From Corynebacterium felinum (GTDB taxonomy: Bacteria; Actinomycetota; Actinomycetes; Mycobacteriales; Mycobacteriaceae), in NCBI RefSeq assembly GCF_030408755.1, contig NZ_CP047209.1, positions 2,790,001 to 2,854,000 on the forward strand: a DNA stretch of 64,000 bases, in the 5' to 3' direction. The translations under genes and the position numbers were made by a program. Shown here in pieces: positions 18,163 through 28,251 of this stretch (position 1 is the first letter of the stretch; every line of letters starts with the position of its first letter). The notes under the pieces are model-generated. The model saw nothing but the letters and a program-made list of their open reading frames with translations. It had not been told where the DNA came from and ran no database searches.

Positions 18163-18657
18163 ATGTCACCGTCTTTGTACTATGCCTTCGACCCTTTGCA
18201 CCGACTCAACCCCCGCGAAGTACACCAACTGTACAAGCTCAGAGTCGATGTCTTTGTCCACGAACAACAATGCCCCTACGCCGAAATCGACGACACCGAC
18301 GCGCTCGATAGCACCATGCACGTGCAAACCTACACCATTGCCGATAAAGAACTTATCGCCTGCGCGCGTATCTATCCCGAAAACGGGCGCTACCACCTCG
18401 GGCGTGTCGTGGTGCGCAAAAACCACCGCGGCCAAGGCTTGGGCAAAGAACTGATGCACCAAACCTTGCGTTATGCCTTCGAACAGCACCCCGATTGGGA
18501 TGTCTACTTGGAAGCGCAGGTAGCCCAAGAAAAGTTTTATGGCGACTTCGGTTTTGTCCGCTGCGGGCACAACTTCGACTGGGATGGGGTAGAGCATATT
18601 CCTATGCTGCTGAAAAGCGCTGATTTAGTGAAGTCATTTAGAAACACAGTAGAGTGA
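18163..18657 (+). CDS. GNAT-family N-acetyltransferase (ElaA-like)
   Basis: This protein of 164 residues has the GNAT acetyl-CoA motif A in GRVVVRKNHRGQGLGKELM and the ElaA-type opening LYKLRVDVFVHEQQCPY. It should acetylate an amine substrate that cannot be predicted. A longer reading frame begins with TTG at 18112, but ElaA proteins start close to the LYKLR segment, so the ATG at 18163 is preferred. It is followed after four bases by a phosphoribosyltransferase gene, and the pair shares the terminator at 19188-19228. Confidence 0.85.
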   Translation: MSPSLYYAFDPLHRLNPREVHQLYKLRVDVFVHEQQCPYAEIDDTDALDSTMHVQTYTIADKELIACARIYPENGRYHLGRVVVRKNHRGQGLGKELMHQTLRYAFEQHPDWDVYLEAQVAQEKFYGDFGFVRCGHNFDWDGVEHIPMLLKSADLVKSFRNTVE

Positions 18658-18661
18658 TTCT

Positions 18662-19171
18662 ATGGCTTACCACGCAGACTCCGCTGAACTCATCCACAAA
18701 GAGGTCCTCACTTGGGAGGGCTTCGGCGATGCCAACCGCGAATTGGCACAAACTATCGCCGACTCCGGATTCGACCCTGAAATCATCATCGCCGTTGCCC
18801 GCGGTGGCCTCGTCCCCGCCGGCGCATTATCCTACTCGCTGGGTGTGAAACTCTCCGACGCCATGAACGTGGAATTCTACACCGACGTGCACCAAACCCT
18901 CCCCGATCCCATCCTGCTGGAGCCACTGCTCGACACCAACTCCATCAGGGGCAAGCGTCTACTGGTTGTTGACGATGTTGCCGACTCCGGTCGCACCCTC
19001 GCGCTCGTGATCGAGCTGCTCAAAGAACAAGGTGCTGAAGTGAAAACTGCCTGCATTTACGCAAAGTCGCGCACCATCGTGCAGCCGGACTTTGTGTGGA
19101 AGCACACCGACGAGTGGATTGTCTTCCCCTGGTCGGCACAACCCCCAGTCACCCCACGCAGTGAAAACTAA
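18662..19171 (+). CDS. phosphoribosyltransferase (purine salvage type)
   Basis: This 169-residue protein of the type-I PRTase fold has the PRPP-binding motif VVDDVADSGRTL at about residues 103-114 and an upstream IAVARGGLVPAG segment. This pattern is closest to xanthine/hypoxanthine-guanine phosphoribosyltransferases, which attach a purine base to PRPP. The base specificity is not certain from sequence. It is probably co-transcribed with the GNAT gene, and purT follows convergently. Confidence 0.85.
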   Translation: MAYHADSAELIHKEVLTWEGFGDANRELAQTIADSGFDPEIIIAVARGGLVPAGALSYSLGVKLSDAMNVEFYTDVHQTLPDPILLEPLLDTNSIRGKRLLVVDDVADSGRTLALVIELLKEQGAEVKTACIYAKSRTIVQPDFVWKHTDEWIVFPWSAQPPVTPRSEN

Positions 19172-19187
19172 AGAACACAAACCCTTC

Positions 19188-19228
19188 CACGTCCTTATCC
19201 CGTTCTCACCCCCAGGGATAAGGACGTG
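19188..19228 (+). terminator. terminator between phosphoribosyltransferase and purT
   Basis: CACGTCCTTATCCC (19188-19201) and GGGATAAGGACGTG (19215-19228) are perfect inverted arms, followed by TTCTTTT. It lies between convergent genes and may serve both. Confidence 0.88.
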
Positions 19229-19236
19229 TTCTTTTC

Positions 19237-20472
19237 CTAGTGTTCCTTACACGCGTGCACTGTAATCGCGGCCGCTGCACTTCGCGCCCGCTCACGCGCC
19301 TGCGCCACATCCGGGGCAGTCGATAACGCCACCCCCATGCGCCTGCGCATATGCGCGTTCGGTTTACCAAACAAGCGCACATCCGTTTCCGGCACCGCCA
19401 GCGCCTGACTCAACCCACCAAAGCGCACCGCCGCTGACTCACACCCACCATAGATCACCGCTGAGGCACCCGGGGAGGTGAGGGTGACGTCGATAGGCAA
19501 GCCCAAAATAGCGCGCGCATGCAGCTCGAACTCGCTGAAGCGTTGCGACGCCATGGTCACCATTCCCGTATCGTGCGGGCGCGGCGACACCTCAGAGAAG
19601 TAAACATCATCGCCGGCCACAAACAGCTCCACACCAAACACACCCCGACCACCCAAAGCATTGGTGATCCGAGCAGCCACGCTGCGGGCATTTTCCAACG
19701 CCACCTGACTCATGCGGGCTGGCTGCCAGCTTTCCACATAATCGCCCTCGTGCTGCTTATGCCCAATCGGCTCACAGAACCAAGTCGCATCCTCACCAGT
19801 CACCGGATCAATGGAACGCACGGTCAGCAGCGTAATCTCATAATCAAAGGTGACATAGCGTTCCACAATCACCTTCTTCGAACCCGCACCCGGTGCCTGC
19901 ACTGTATGCCCACCTGTTTGCGCATAATCCCACGCCGCAGCCACATCATCTGGGCCGCGCAACACCGACTGCCCCTTACCGGAAGAACTCATCAACGGCT
20001 TGACCACACAAGGGAAACCCAACGCAGCAATCGCCTCCACATACTGATCAAAATTTGATGCAAAACGATACGCGCTAGTTGGAAGCCCCAACTGTTCGTT
20101 CGCGAGACGACGAATCCCCTCCCGATCCATGGTCAGTTGAGTTGCCCGCGCCGTGGGAATCACCGTGACCCCTGCCTGTTCAATCTCCCCCAAAATATCG
20201 GTGGCCAGTGCCTCAATCTCAGGCACAATGTAGTCAGGGCGCACATACGCTACCAATTCCCTTACCGCCTCGGCATCAGTCATATCAATGGTGTAACTAA
20301 AGTGAGCCACCTGCTGCGCGGGGGCATGCTCGTAGCGGTCAACCGCATGCACCTCCACGCCAAGGCGCTGAAATGCAATAACGACTTCTTTACCCAGCTC
20401 CCCGCTGCCAAAAATCATGACGCGGGTGGAGTCCGCCGCAAGCGGAGTGCCAATGGTATCGGGAGTATACAT
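19237..20472 (-). CDS. purT: formate-dependent phosphoribosylglycinamide formyltransferase 2
   Basis: This ATP-grasp enzyme makes formyl-GAR from GAR, formate and ATP in purine synthesis. N-terminal [17 protein letters not shown] and [17 protein letters not shown] are PurT hallmarks. The ATP-grasp centre includes [12 protein letters not shown] and [20 protein letters not shown] metal-binding residues. An upstream GTG (20529) would add 19 residues not found in PurT proteins. The ATG at 20472 fits the family start [11 protein letters not shown], giving 411 residues. No clear Shine-Dalgarno precedes it, so it may be leaderless. Confidence 0.94.
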   Translation of the reverse strand: MYTPDTIGTPLAADSTRVMIFGSGELGKEVVIAFQRLGVEVHAVDRYEHAPAQQVAHFSYTIDMTDAEAVRELVAYVRPDYIVPEIEALATDILGEIEQAGVTVIPTARATQLTMDREGIRRLANEQLGLPTSAYRFASNFDQYVEAIAALGFPCVVKPLMSSSGKGQSVLRGPDDVAAAWDYAQTGGHTVQAPGAGSKKVIVERYVTFDYEITLLTVRSIDPVTGEDATWFCEPIGHKQHEGDYVESWQPARMSQVALENARSVAARITNALGGRGVFGVELFVAGDDVYFSEVSPRPHDTGMVTMASQRFSEFELHARAILGLPIDVTLTSPGASAVIYGGCESAAVRFGGLSQALAVPETDVRLFGKPNAHMRRRMGVALSTAPDVAQARERARSAAAAITVHACKEH

Positions 20473-20682
20473 AGACGTAAATATTAGTCGAGCCAACCCC
20501 CACAGCGCAGGACACTTACGCACCAACACACCGGCAAAGTTTGGTACCCACCACCGACAGCCCGTGACCCAATAACAGCACTAAAGGCAAGGGCAAGCAA
20601 CGGCGTCGAAAAGCAAAGCCGACACAACAGGGTGAAATTTTGTCCCTCAAGCCTGAAAAACAGCGCTGTTATGGCGACAATA

Positions 20683-20729
20683 AAAAATGAGCCGAGACTA
20701 TAGTTTATACTATAATCCCAGCTCATCAT
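20683..20729 (-). terminator. terminator of tRNA-Gly
   Basis: On the minus strand, just after the tRNA 3' end, ATGAGC pairs with GCTCAT and ATTATAGT with ACTATAGT around a short loop. Six T residues follow (the A-run at 20684-20689 on the plus strand). Confidence 0.8.
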
Positions 20730-20741
20730 ATATTTTCAGAG

Positions 20742-20815
20742 TGGAGCTGGCGACGGGAATCGAACCCGCGCCGTCTGCTTGGGAAGCAGAAGTTCTGCCA
20801 TTGAACTACGCCAGC
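20742..20815 (-). tRNA. tRNA-Gly (anticodon CCC)
   Basis: The minus-strand sequence folds into a full cloverleaf: acceptor GCTGGCG/CGCCAGC, D-arm GTTC/GAAC, anticodon stem TCTGC/GCAGA with loop TTCCCAA, T-arm with GGTTCGATTCC. The anticodon CCC (plus-strand 20781-20783) reads GGG. The 3' CCA is encoded in the genome (20742-20744). Confidence 0.96.
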
Positions 20816-20884
20816 ATGTGCCCTAGGCACGATGAAGATATTAGCACTTATCACCGAAAATACCTAGCGCAACACCCCACAAGC

Positions 20885-20908
20885 GCTAAGGGTGGACATT
20901 CCCTTAGC
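20885..20908 (-). terminator. hairpin downstream of the second surface-protein gene
   Basis: GCTAAGGG (20885-20892) and CCCTTAGC (20901-20908) form a perfect eight-pair stem 22 bases after the stop codon at 20930. There is no T-run, so termination is only likely, not certain. Confidence 0.5.
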
Positions 20909-20929
20909 ACCTTGTGAAGTTTTGAGAGT

Positions 20930-23900
20930 TTAGGACTTCTTCCGACGAACCAGCACAACACCGAGCACGATCAGCGCCACAGCTACCGCAAGCAGCCCCA
21001 GCACACTCGCACCAGTATTAGCCAGTCCAGCGCCCTTAGCAGCCTCCTGCTTCGGTGCAGCCTGAGAAGCAATGCCCTTCTTCGCCTCGCCCTTATCACC
21101 AGGCTTCACAGCCGCGCTTTCAGGGGTCTTGGACAAGACACGCTCCGTGCCCGCAGGGAACAGGTTCGGCAGTGCGCTCAACACGCCAGCCAAGAACGGA
21201 ACAACCACAGCAACCAGTGGGATCCACCCCATGATGGAGTAGTTGTTCACGAAGGTGACAGTCACAGCCTGATCCTTGGCAAGAATCTCCACCGTCTTTG
21301 GCTCCGGCAAGGTGAGGTTGAAGCCGACCACATCAGCACCCTCAGGCTTTTCCGTCACGGTACAGGTAGTGCCAAGTTTTGCGGTGATACCCGAAGCAAC
21401 AGCCACGCCATCACCCTTGACCTTCACCGACGCATTCTGGCCGTCATCGCAGCGAACATCGAAAACAAATTCCTTATTCGCGCCCAAACCTGGCAGCAAA
21501 CCAGCGGTGGTCTTCGCGATCGTGAAGCTACCTTCCTGCTTGCGGTAGGTATTGGTCAACACCTGAGAATGCACTGGGGAATTGACCACAAACTCCCACT
21601 TCGCCGCAGGGGTATCCAAAACGAAGTTGTCTGGATCGAAATCAAGCTGCTTCTTATCATCCGTTTCAGCAACCACACAGGCATAACCAAACGGAATCTC
21701 ATTGGCCAGCTCAACCTCAGTACCATTGCCTGGAACAGGCTTCTTCACCACAATCGCAGGGCCTAGGCCGGCAGGATCAGTACAACGCAGGTTCACATCG
21801 AAGGTCTTGTCGGTGCTTGTTGCATCGCCGCCAAGCTTCTTGGCTACCACAACCTTGCCCTTATTCAAACGGTAGTGATTGACAAAGGTGTGCTCATGCG
21901 CAGCCTTATCAACAGTGAACGTCCAATTCGCAGCAGGCGCATCGATGATGAAGTTCGGGTTGAAGTTCAACGCAGCCTTATCGTCAGTTTCCTCAACGGT
22001 ACAGCTATAGCCAAATGGGATACCCGTAGCCAGCTCCACCATTGCACCATTGCCCGCGACTGCCTTCGTGCCAGTCTTCGTCTCGCCCACATTCTGTGGA
22101 TCCACACAGGTGTAGCGGAAGTTGAAGGTGTGATCGGTGGTCTTCATCTCCGGGCCGACGTTCTTGGCAATCGAAATCTTGCCAGCGCGCTTTTCGTACA
22201 CGTTGACAAAATCACGCGCGTTATTTACTTCGGTGACCGTGAACTCCCAGTTCTGTGCACGGTTTTTCAGCACATAACCTGGGTTGAAGTTCAACTGAGC
22301 ATTATCTTCAGTTTCCTTCACCACACACTTATAGCCCATGGGAACACTGCCCACCAGCTCAACCTGCTTGCCATCAGCAAGCACCTTCTTGGTGCCGCTG
22401 ATCACCTTCGTCTGATCTGTTGGGTGCACACACCTGTAGTCGAAATCGAAGCTAGGCACAGGAGTAGCCACAATACCTTCAAGCTTCTTAGCTACCTTCA
22501 CCTGGCCGGTAAGGCCAAAATCGTTGGTGATAAGAACGTTGATCAGATCGCCACCCTCACCCTTAGCAATGGTCAGAGTATTGCCTTCGAGGGTGATTTT
22601 CGATGCTGGGTCCTTGCCGGATTCCTGAACAGCAGCCGGTGGCACGCTAAATACGCCGTCTTTCCACACCGCCCAATCGGAATCAGCAGGCTTTGGCTCC
22701 ACTAGTTTCAGGGATTGTCCGGCCTTGATCTTGATCTTGCAGTCATGAGCAACACTGAGCGTGGTGCAGGCATCGTCTTGCTTGACTCCATCAACAAACA
22801 CATCGACTGGGAACTTCTCGCGGGCAACCTTTTCCTTGAGCTCATCGCTTGAAATCTCAGCGCCACCTTGGAGAACCTTCTTAGAAATGATGACCTGAGT
22901 GGAATTTGGCTCACCAACCGAGCGACCCCAAGCGCGTTGATACAGCTTCGCACCTTGATCGGTATTGACTGCTACGCCATCGACTTCAGCGGTGTTGGTA
23001 GCGAAGGTGGTGGAAACAAGCTCATCCTTGGGCAGCTTCTCAGCTGGGATCCAGGTGTACATGGCAAAACGATAGTAGTGATCGTTCTTGGTGTTGCGAA
23101 CAGTAATGGTGAATTCGTTGTTCTGCTCATCGGTGGGCTGACCCAGCCCTTCGTCGATCACCACAACTTCCTCGACACCCTGCGGCTGATTGACTGCTTT
23201 TTCTTTGGTTACACGAACGTTAGCAATCAGTTCAGCACAACGTGCGTCTGGGAAATTCACCATGCTGCCATCGACACGGCATTCCGTATTATCTTTATCC
23301 GTCGGAATCAGACCCCAGTGACCCTTCACATTCTCTTTACGGCGCGCAATGGTGAACCCACCGCCCTTACCGCTAGGTGCGAAGAACTGTGGCACGGTGA
23401 TCGTACCTGCTACAGGATCGTTGATAGTGACATCGCCAAGCTTATCGTGCACTTTGACATCACCGCCGGTGCCTTTAAACACCAAGGACCACAAAACCTG
23501 CTGGTAGCGCACACCATCGGATGTGAACTCGCTGGAGAACCAGCCACGTTTCATATTCGGCTGATTTGGCCCACCTGGTTGCCAATCACGGGTACCAATT
23601 TCGGAATCTGGATTACCGGTTAGCAACTCCACCACATTGTGGGTGGACAAGCCCCACTGAATGGTCTCCGGCGTGTCTGTAGCCACAGCAGAAATTTCCA
23701 TGTGCACATCACCGTGCACATTGCGGTTATTCTCACCACGCACAGCATCAGTAAAGACACAGGTCAAAACCGCTGGGGTAATTTTACCGTTAACATTCTT
23801 GCGCGGATCATAGGAGCAATCTGTGTACGGGCCTGCACTAATGATGCCCCTGCCATAAGGCGACATCCACTCCGGGAAGGTCACCTGCATATAATCGCCA

Positions 23901-24184
23901 GGTTCCGGCAGTTCTTTTTCCCCTACTGCCCAATAAAAGTCGAGGTTAAAAATCGAACCGGCCTCAAGCGTCCCGGTTTCGCCCGGCTTTTTCCCCTTGT
24001 GCCGAACATCAATCTTCGTTGCAAAGTCTGCGGTGCGGTTAACGCCCGTTGGCGCTGACGATGCCTGTGCGCCTGCGTGTGCTGGGTTGAGCACCACAAG
24101 CAAGGACCCAACTAACGTGAGCGTGACCACAACTGCGCACAATCGGAGCATCTCACGCATACGTAGGGTTGACAGCTGCCCCAT
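20930..24184 (-). CDS. cell-wall-anchored surface protein with five DUF5979-like modules
   Basis: This 1084-residue protein has a signal peptide ending near AHA-GAQ (about residue 39). Its N-terminal adhesin-like domain (about 45-430) starts with a VxFPEWM-type strand as in Gram-positive collagen/fibrinogen-binding adhesins. Five modules follow, beginning with IISKKV, VKVAKKL, ISIAKNV, VVVAKKL and FTIAKTT. Most of the modules end in a VN- or TN-x-Y-type strand. The C-terminus has a hydrophobic segment (IPLVAVVVPFLAGVLSAL), a Lys/Ala-rich linker and the sorting signal LANTG, TM, RRKKS. It has the same plan as the 2076-residue protein, so the two are paralogues. The ATG follows a strong AAGGAGGT. 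Role: probably adhesion, by inference. Confidence 0.9.
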   Translation of the reverse strand: MGQLSTLRMREMLRLCAVVVTLTLVGSLLVVLNPAHAGAQASSAPTGVNRTADFATKIDVRHKGKKPGETGTLEAGSIFNLDFYWAVGEKELPEPGDYMQVTFPEWMSPYGRGIISAGPYTDCSYDPRKNVNGKITPAVLTCVFTDAVRGENNRNVHGDVHMEISAVATDTPETIQWGLSTHNVVELLTGNPDSEIGTRDWQPGGPNQPNMKRGWFSSEFTSDGVRYQQVLWSLVFKGTGGDVKVHDKLGDVTINDPVAGTITVPQFFAPSGKGGGFTIARRKENVKGHWGLIPTDKDNTECRVDGSMVNFPDARCAELIANVRVTKEKAVNQPQGVEEVVVIDEGLGQPTDEQNNEFTITVRNTKNDHYYRFAMYTWIPAEKLPKDELVSTTFATNTAEVDGVAVNTDQGAKLYQRAWGRSVGEPNSTQVIISKKVLQGGAEISSDELKEKVAREKFPVDVFVDGVKQDDACTTLSVAHDCKIKIKAGQSLKLVEPKPADSDWAVWKDGVFSVPPAAVQESGKDPASKITLEGNTLTIAKGEGGDLINVLITNDFGLTGQVKVAKKLEGIVATPVPSFDFDYRCVHPTDQTKVISGTKKVLADGKQVELVGSVPMGYKCVVKETEDNAQLNFNPGYVLKNRAQNWEFTVTEVNNARDFVNVYEKRAGKISIAKNVGPEMKTTDHTFNFRYTCVDPQNVGETKTGTKAVAGNGAMVELATGIPFGYSCTVEETDDKAALNFNPNFIIDAPAANWTFTVDKAAHEHTFVNHYRLNKGKVVVAKKLGGDATSTDKTFDVNLRCTDPAGLGPAIVVKKPVPGNGTEVELANEIPFGYACVVAETDDKKQLDFDPDNFVLDTPAAKWEFVVNSPVHSQVLTNTYRKQEGSFTIAKTTAGLLPGLGANKEFVFDVRCDDGQNASVKVKGDGVAVASGITAKLGTTCTVTEKPEGADVVGFNLTLPEPKTVEILAKDQAVTVTFVNNYSIMGWIPLVAVVVPFLAGVLSALPNLFPAGTERVLSKTPESAAVKPGDKGEAKKGIASQAAPKQEAAKGAGLANTGASVLGLLAVAVALIVLGVVLVRRKKS

Positions 24185-25169
24185 TGGCAGCCACCTCCTT
24201 CATTTTAAGATTTCTACTGATTTTGTGAACAAATAAAAAACACACTCTATGCGCAAACTAATATTCCGCCCATGAGCTGCCACTACACCCAAAGATTAAG
24301 TTCAGCAATAGGTAATTTTCAAGAAGATTTATCCGCCCAACTACCCCAGACATTCCAGTATTTTTTTACACTCACGCACCCCACAACACCCCGAACATAA
24401 GCAATAGTTAAGATTGTTCACCAGCAGTAGCCCGTGTTCTTTTATTCACCCCACAAACACCTGCAGAGCATCCCTCAGAACCTAAAACCCCAGCTTATTG
24501 AGCATAACCCCAGCACGGCAGCACCACTCTCCACCCCCACACCATATGTTGATACCTACTCAAGTTTGACCAAAGCCCACCCACATTTGTCTGATATCAG
24601 CTGTCTCTTTTGACTCCACCACACAGTTCAACTTAAGAAGTTATGAAAACGTGATTTGATATAGCGTTCTGTTACTTAGATAAATAACGGTGTACTTAAA
24701 ATCTTAACTTTGGCAACAATTTAAGAAACTTGTCCCGGCTGCGCCTCGATTTCACCCCCGCCCACACTGAATTCCACCCCCGACCCAACCCTTACAACTC
24801 CACAGTCCAGCTACCGCTATTGCTACGACTATAGGAATAAAATGCAACGTAAGGATATACTTCCCAACCCGTGACTACCATCGCCGCAAGCACTTTTCCC
24901 TCCCGCATCCTCTCGATTCTTCCCCACCTCGCAGCGCACCAGCACCAGCGCACCGCAGCAGGGATTCTTCCTTCAGCAAAACACAGTTTTCCCCTCCCCT
25001 GACACACAGCTCCGATCTTCAATGCGCACAGACTTATGCATCTTTCCCACAGCAACCCCACAGCATACCGCAGGAATACGGGTGGGGGTGTGTGGCGGCG
25101 TCGATACGCTCAGCAATGCACAAAACCCTGCATATTCACGCGAACACACAGGGCTTTGATGAACTATTT
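24185..25169. other. 985-bp intergenic region
   Basis: This long AT-rich stretch between the surface-protein start and the purA 3' end has no ORF I would support; a minus-strand frame at 24792-25061 has no ribosome-binding site and no protein-like composition. It should contain the surface-gene promoter on its left side. A weak hairpin CCCTG...CAGGG (about 25125-25151) follows the purA stop. One CGGCGTCGATACGC word lies at 25096-25109. Confidence 0.5.
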
Positions 25170-26459
25170 TTAGCTGTCCATCACATCGTGCAGCACGATC
25201 GTCTGGTCGCGACCAGGACCAACGCCGATATAAGAGATGCGGCAGCCGGACAGCTCCTCAAGGCGGCGCACATACGCCTGCGCCTTCTCAGGAAGCTCGT
25301 CGAAAGTCTTGCAGTCAGTAATATCCTCATCCCACGCAGGCATCGTCTCATAAATAGGCGTTGCGTGGTGGAACTCCGACTGGGTGAGCGGCATCTCATC
25401 GTGACGCACACCGTCAACATCATAAGCCACACAGATCGGGATCTCACCGATACCAGTGAGCACGTCCAGCTTGGTCAGGAACAGATCCGTGAAACCATTC
25501 ACGCGCGAGGCGTAGCGAGCAATCACCGAATCGTACCAGCCACAACGACGCTTACGGCCAGTGTTCACACCAACCTCACCACCTGTGGTTTGCAGGAACT
25601 CGCCCCACTTATCAAACAACTCGGTGGGGAACGGGCCAGCACCGACACGCGTGGTGTATGCCTTAATAATGCCCAAAGAGCTGGTGATACGGGTTGGGCC
25701 AACACCTGAGCCCACGCACGCGCCGCCCGCAGTCGGGTTGGAGGAGGTCACGAATGGGTAGGTGCCATGATCAACATCGAGCATGGTGGCCTGGCCACCC
25801 TCCATGAGCACATGCTTGCCCTCATCGAGTGCACGGTTGAGGACGAGCTCAGCGTCGATCATCATGGGGCGCAGGCGCTCAGCGTAGCTCAGGAAGTACT
25901 GCACAATTTCCTCGGCAACAATTGCCTGGCGGTTGTACATCTTTACCAAGATTTGGTTTTTCACATCGAGTGCGGATTCGATCTTTTGGCGCAGAATGGA
26001 CTCGTCGAAGATGTCTTGCACTCGGATGCCCACGCGCGACACTTTGTCGGCATAGGTGGGGCCAATGCCGCGGCCGGTGGTGCCGATTGCTCGCTTGCCC
26101 AAGAAGCGCTCCTGTACCCGGTCGAGAACCTGGTGGTAGGGGGCTACGAGGTGCGCGTTGGCAGAAATGCGTAGGCGGGAGGCGTCAGCGCCGCGGGCTT
26201 CGAGGCCGTCGATTTCTTCAAACAGGGCTTCGAGGTTGATCACCACACCGTTGCCCAGAATTGGGGTTGCATTTTCCGAAAGCACACCCGCGGGGAGCAG
26301 CTTCAGTTCGTATTTTTCGCCACCCACGACCACTGTGTGGCCTGCGTTGTTGCCGCCGTTTGGCTTGACTACGTAGTCAACCAAACCGCCAAGAATATCG
26401 GTGGCTTTGCCTTTGCCTTCATCGCCCCACTGGGCGCCGACAATCACGATTGCTGCCAT
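25170..26459 (-). CDS. purA: adenylosuccinate synthetase
   Basis: This 429-residue GTP-dependent enzyme joins IMP and aspartate, the first committed step to AMP. The signature [12 protein letters not shown] is at residues 7-18, [10 protein letters not shown] at about 34-43 and the IMP/aspartate segment [13 protein letters not shown] at about 128-140. Length is normal. The ATG is preceded by AAGGA. It is transcribed alone on the minus strand. Confidence 0.97.
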   Translation of the reverse strand: MAAIVIVGAQWGDEGKGKATDILGGLVDYVVKPNGGNNAGHTVVVGGEKYELKLLPAGVLSENATPILGNGVVINLEALFEEIDGLEARGADASRLRISANAHLVAPYHQVLDRVQERFLGKRAIGTTGRGIGPTYADKVSRVGIRVQDIFDESILRQKIESALDVKNQILVKMYNRQAIVAEEIVQYFLSYAERLRPMMIDAELVLNRALDEGKHVLMEGGQATMLDVDHGTYPFVTSSNPTAGGACVGSGVGPTRITSSLGIIKAYTTRVGAGPFPTELFDKWGEFLQTTGGEVGVNTGRKRRCGWYDSVIARYASRVNGFTDLFLTKLDVLTGIGEIPICVAYDVDGVRHDEMPLTQSEFHHATPIYETMPAWDEDITDCKTFDELPEKAQAYVRRLEELSGCRISYIGVGPGRDQTIVLHDVMDS

Positions 26460-26686
26460 TTTGCACGTCCTTAAAGACTTATACTTTTGCTTTACGCGCC
26501 CACCTCATCTACCGAGGTGAACACAGACGTTTCACCATTGTACATGCAGGGTACGGGTTTTCTCCTAATCTTGAATGCAATCATGGTCGCGCTTTCCCGC
26601 CCCGGGCTTAAGCTTTTCGACGTCGCCAGCAACCTAGCCGGTGAGAAGAAACAATGGCAACTGCGAATAGCTCCGCTGAATCTCAC

Positions 26687-27370
26687 TCACCTAGCGACAA
26701 TTTCACTCATCCAACGACCAATGAACCTCACCAGATGTTCTAGCCCAATGATCCGAAGGATTGCCATGATCACTGTGCGCCAGTATGCAAAAGAATGAGA
26801 ACCATCCGAAGAGTCTGGGAAGAATTCCGCGGAACTCGTGGTGGGTGCTGGGATCAGCGTTGGGCTTGGGGTTGGGGCAATCGTGGGAATCAGTGATGGC
26901 TCAGGAGGCGGAATAATAGGGACTTTCTTGGTATACGCCACCCTGACCCGCAGGGGTTCAACCACCTGATCCAGCGCCGCGGAGAAAAGAGCAGGCGTTA
27001 TCGTTTGGTTTACAGTCCATTCACCCGCCAGCACTGCAGGCAGCGGTTCCACCACACCTGTGGTGGAACATTCCGTGCCACCGATAAAGGCATAGTTAGT
27101 GCGAGTTAGTCCTGCCGGAATCCTGACTTTGTACACAGCTTCAGCAATCCAGGGCTCAAGCCCTGGCTGGTTGTACACGGATGCAGTAGTGCAGGTTACT
27201 GGGATTTCAAAAAGATGTCCGGCAGGCAGTGGCGGGTTTCCTTCAATCTGAATTTCAATGCTTAAGCGCTCCAATTTGCGCCCCGTGGCATTTTCGCTCG
27301 CCCCACTAGGAACAGACACCACCCCAAGTGCCAGCCCAGAAGCCACTATGAGTGCCCAGATGCGTCGCAT
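26687..27370 (-). CDS. small secreted/membrane protein, unknown function
   Basis: This 227-residue protein has a signal peptide (MRRIWALIVASGLALGVVS). A beta-rich region with two cysteines (VTCTTAS and GGTECSTTG) follows, resembling a single module of the nearby surface repeats only loosely. Next come a Pro/Thr/Ser-rich linker (about 155-185) and a C-terminal amphipathic or TM segment. The ATG at 27370 is preceded by AAAGGTG, so the longer TTG frame from 27415 is not used. I do not recognise a family. It lacks a clear LPxTG motif, and membrane attachment through the C-terminal helix is inferred. Confidence 0.7.
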   Translation of the reverse strand: MRRIWALIVASGLALGVVSVPSGASENATGRKLERLSIEIQIEGNPPLPAGHLFEIPVTCTTASVYNQPGLEPWIAEAVYKVRIPAGLTRTNYAFIGGTECSTTGVVEPLPAVLAGEWTVNQTITPALFSAALDQVVEPLRVRVAYTKKVPIIPPPEPSLIPTIAPTPSPTLIPAPTTSSAEFFPDSSDGSHSFAYWRTVIMAILRIIGLEHLVRFIGRWMSEIVAR

Positions 27371-27753
27371 AGTTTTCACCTTTCCCTTTAATCCCCACCA
27401 ATCCAGCAGCCCCAAACAACCACTAGGTGAGCGCGGTCACAACGCTTGTGAAATAGCATAGCAGCTACACGCTCGTGTCAACTAAGGGTGTGTCCACACT
27501 CCCCCATCACACCAACCCACACCCCGCCCCGCGCCTAGTACACACCCCCACCCACTTTTGATCCCCACAGCACACTCGCGCGCATAAGTAAAACTCACAT
27601 GCACACCTTCGCACAATGAGCCCACCATAGGGGCTAACGATGGTATCAAGCTTGTACAATAGGTGAGGTTAGTAAAAACTGTGCGGCCACCTGTGTGTAT
27701 TGCCACGAGCAAAATTTTTGTTGAGTGGCCGCCGTTGACAGAAAGAACAAGCA
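27371..27753. other. divergent promoter region
   Basis: This region lies between the divergent secreted-protein gene and the ybjN-like gene. A TACAAT hexamer at 27655-27660 is a good -10 candidate for the plus-strand gene, whose GTG start is at 27754. No other structure was noticed. Confidence 0.4.
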
Positions 27754-28239
27754 GTGTCTGAACTTTCCCCTTTTAATATCGAACGCGTCGCCGAGTACTT
27801 AAAAAGCCAAGGCTATAACTTCACCACCGATGATGATGGCGACATCTACACCGGATTTGAAGAAAACAGCTTCATGCTTCTCGCCACCGGCGCAAAGCGC
27901 GAAATCTTCGCTATTCGTGGTGCATGGAAAATTACCAGCCCGATCGAAGGTCGCGCACCACTGATCGAATTCTGCAACGAATGGAACCGCACCAAGCTGT
28001 GGCCAAAGACTTACGTCACTGTCAACGATGACGGTGTAGTAGGTGTTCAGGCGGAGCTCAACACCGATCTTGAGCACGGCGCAACCGACGCCCAAATCCA
28101 GCAGTTCTTCCACTGCGGTATCGCCACCACCTTGCAGTTCTTCAACGAACTGACCAACCAGTTCGTTGTGCCCACCGATTCCGAGTCCGAGGTTGAACTG
28201 CACTTCGATATCCCACGCGACGAAACGGACAAAAACTAA
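27754..28239 (+). CDS. YbjN domain protein
   Basis: This 161-residue acidic protein has the YbjN-type alpha/beta layout: a helical start, then FMLLATGAKREIFAIRGAW and FCNEWNRTKLWPKTYV. It resembles type-III-secretion-chaperone-like folds, and related actinobacterial proteins are of unknown function. The start is GTG at 27754 with a weak AAAGAA upstream. It is followed after 12 bases by the next gene, so an operon of two is likely. Confidence 0.8.
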   Translation: MSELSPFNIERVAEYLKSQGYNFTTDDDGDIYTGFEENSFMLLATGAKREIFAIRGAWKITSPIEGRAPLIEFCNEWNRTKLWPKTYVTVNDDGVVGVQAELNTDLEHGATDAQIQQFFHCGIATTLQFFNELTNQFVVPTDSESEVELHFDIPRDETDKN

Positions 28240-28251
28240 ACTGCCGACCGT

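Noticed and set aside
24792..25061. 89-codon minus-strand frame in the gap before purA
   Set aside because: No ribosome-binding site, Trp/Cys-rich composition and no similarity that I recognise.
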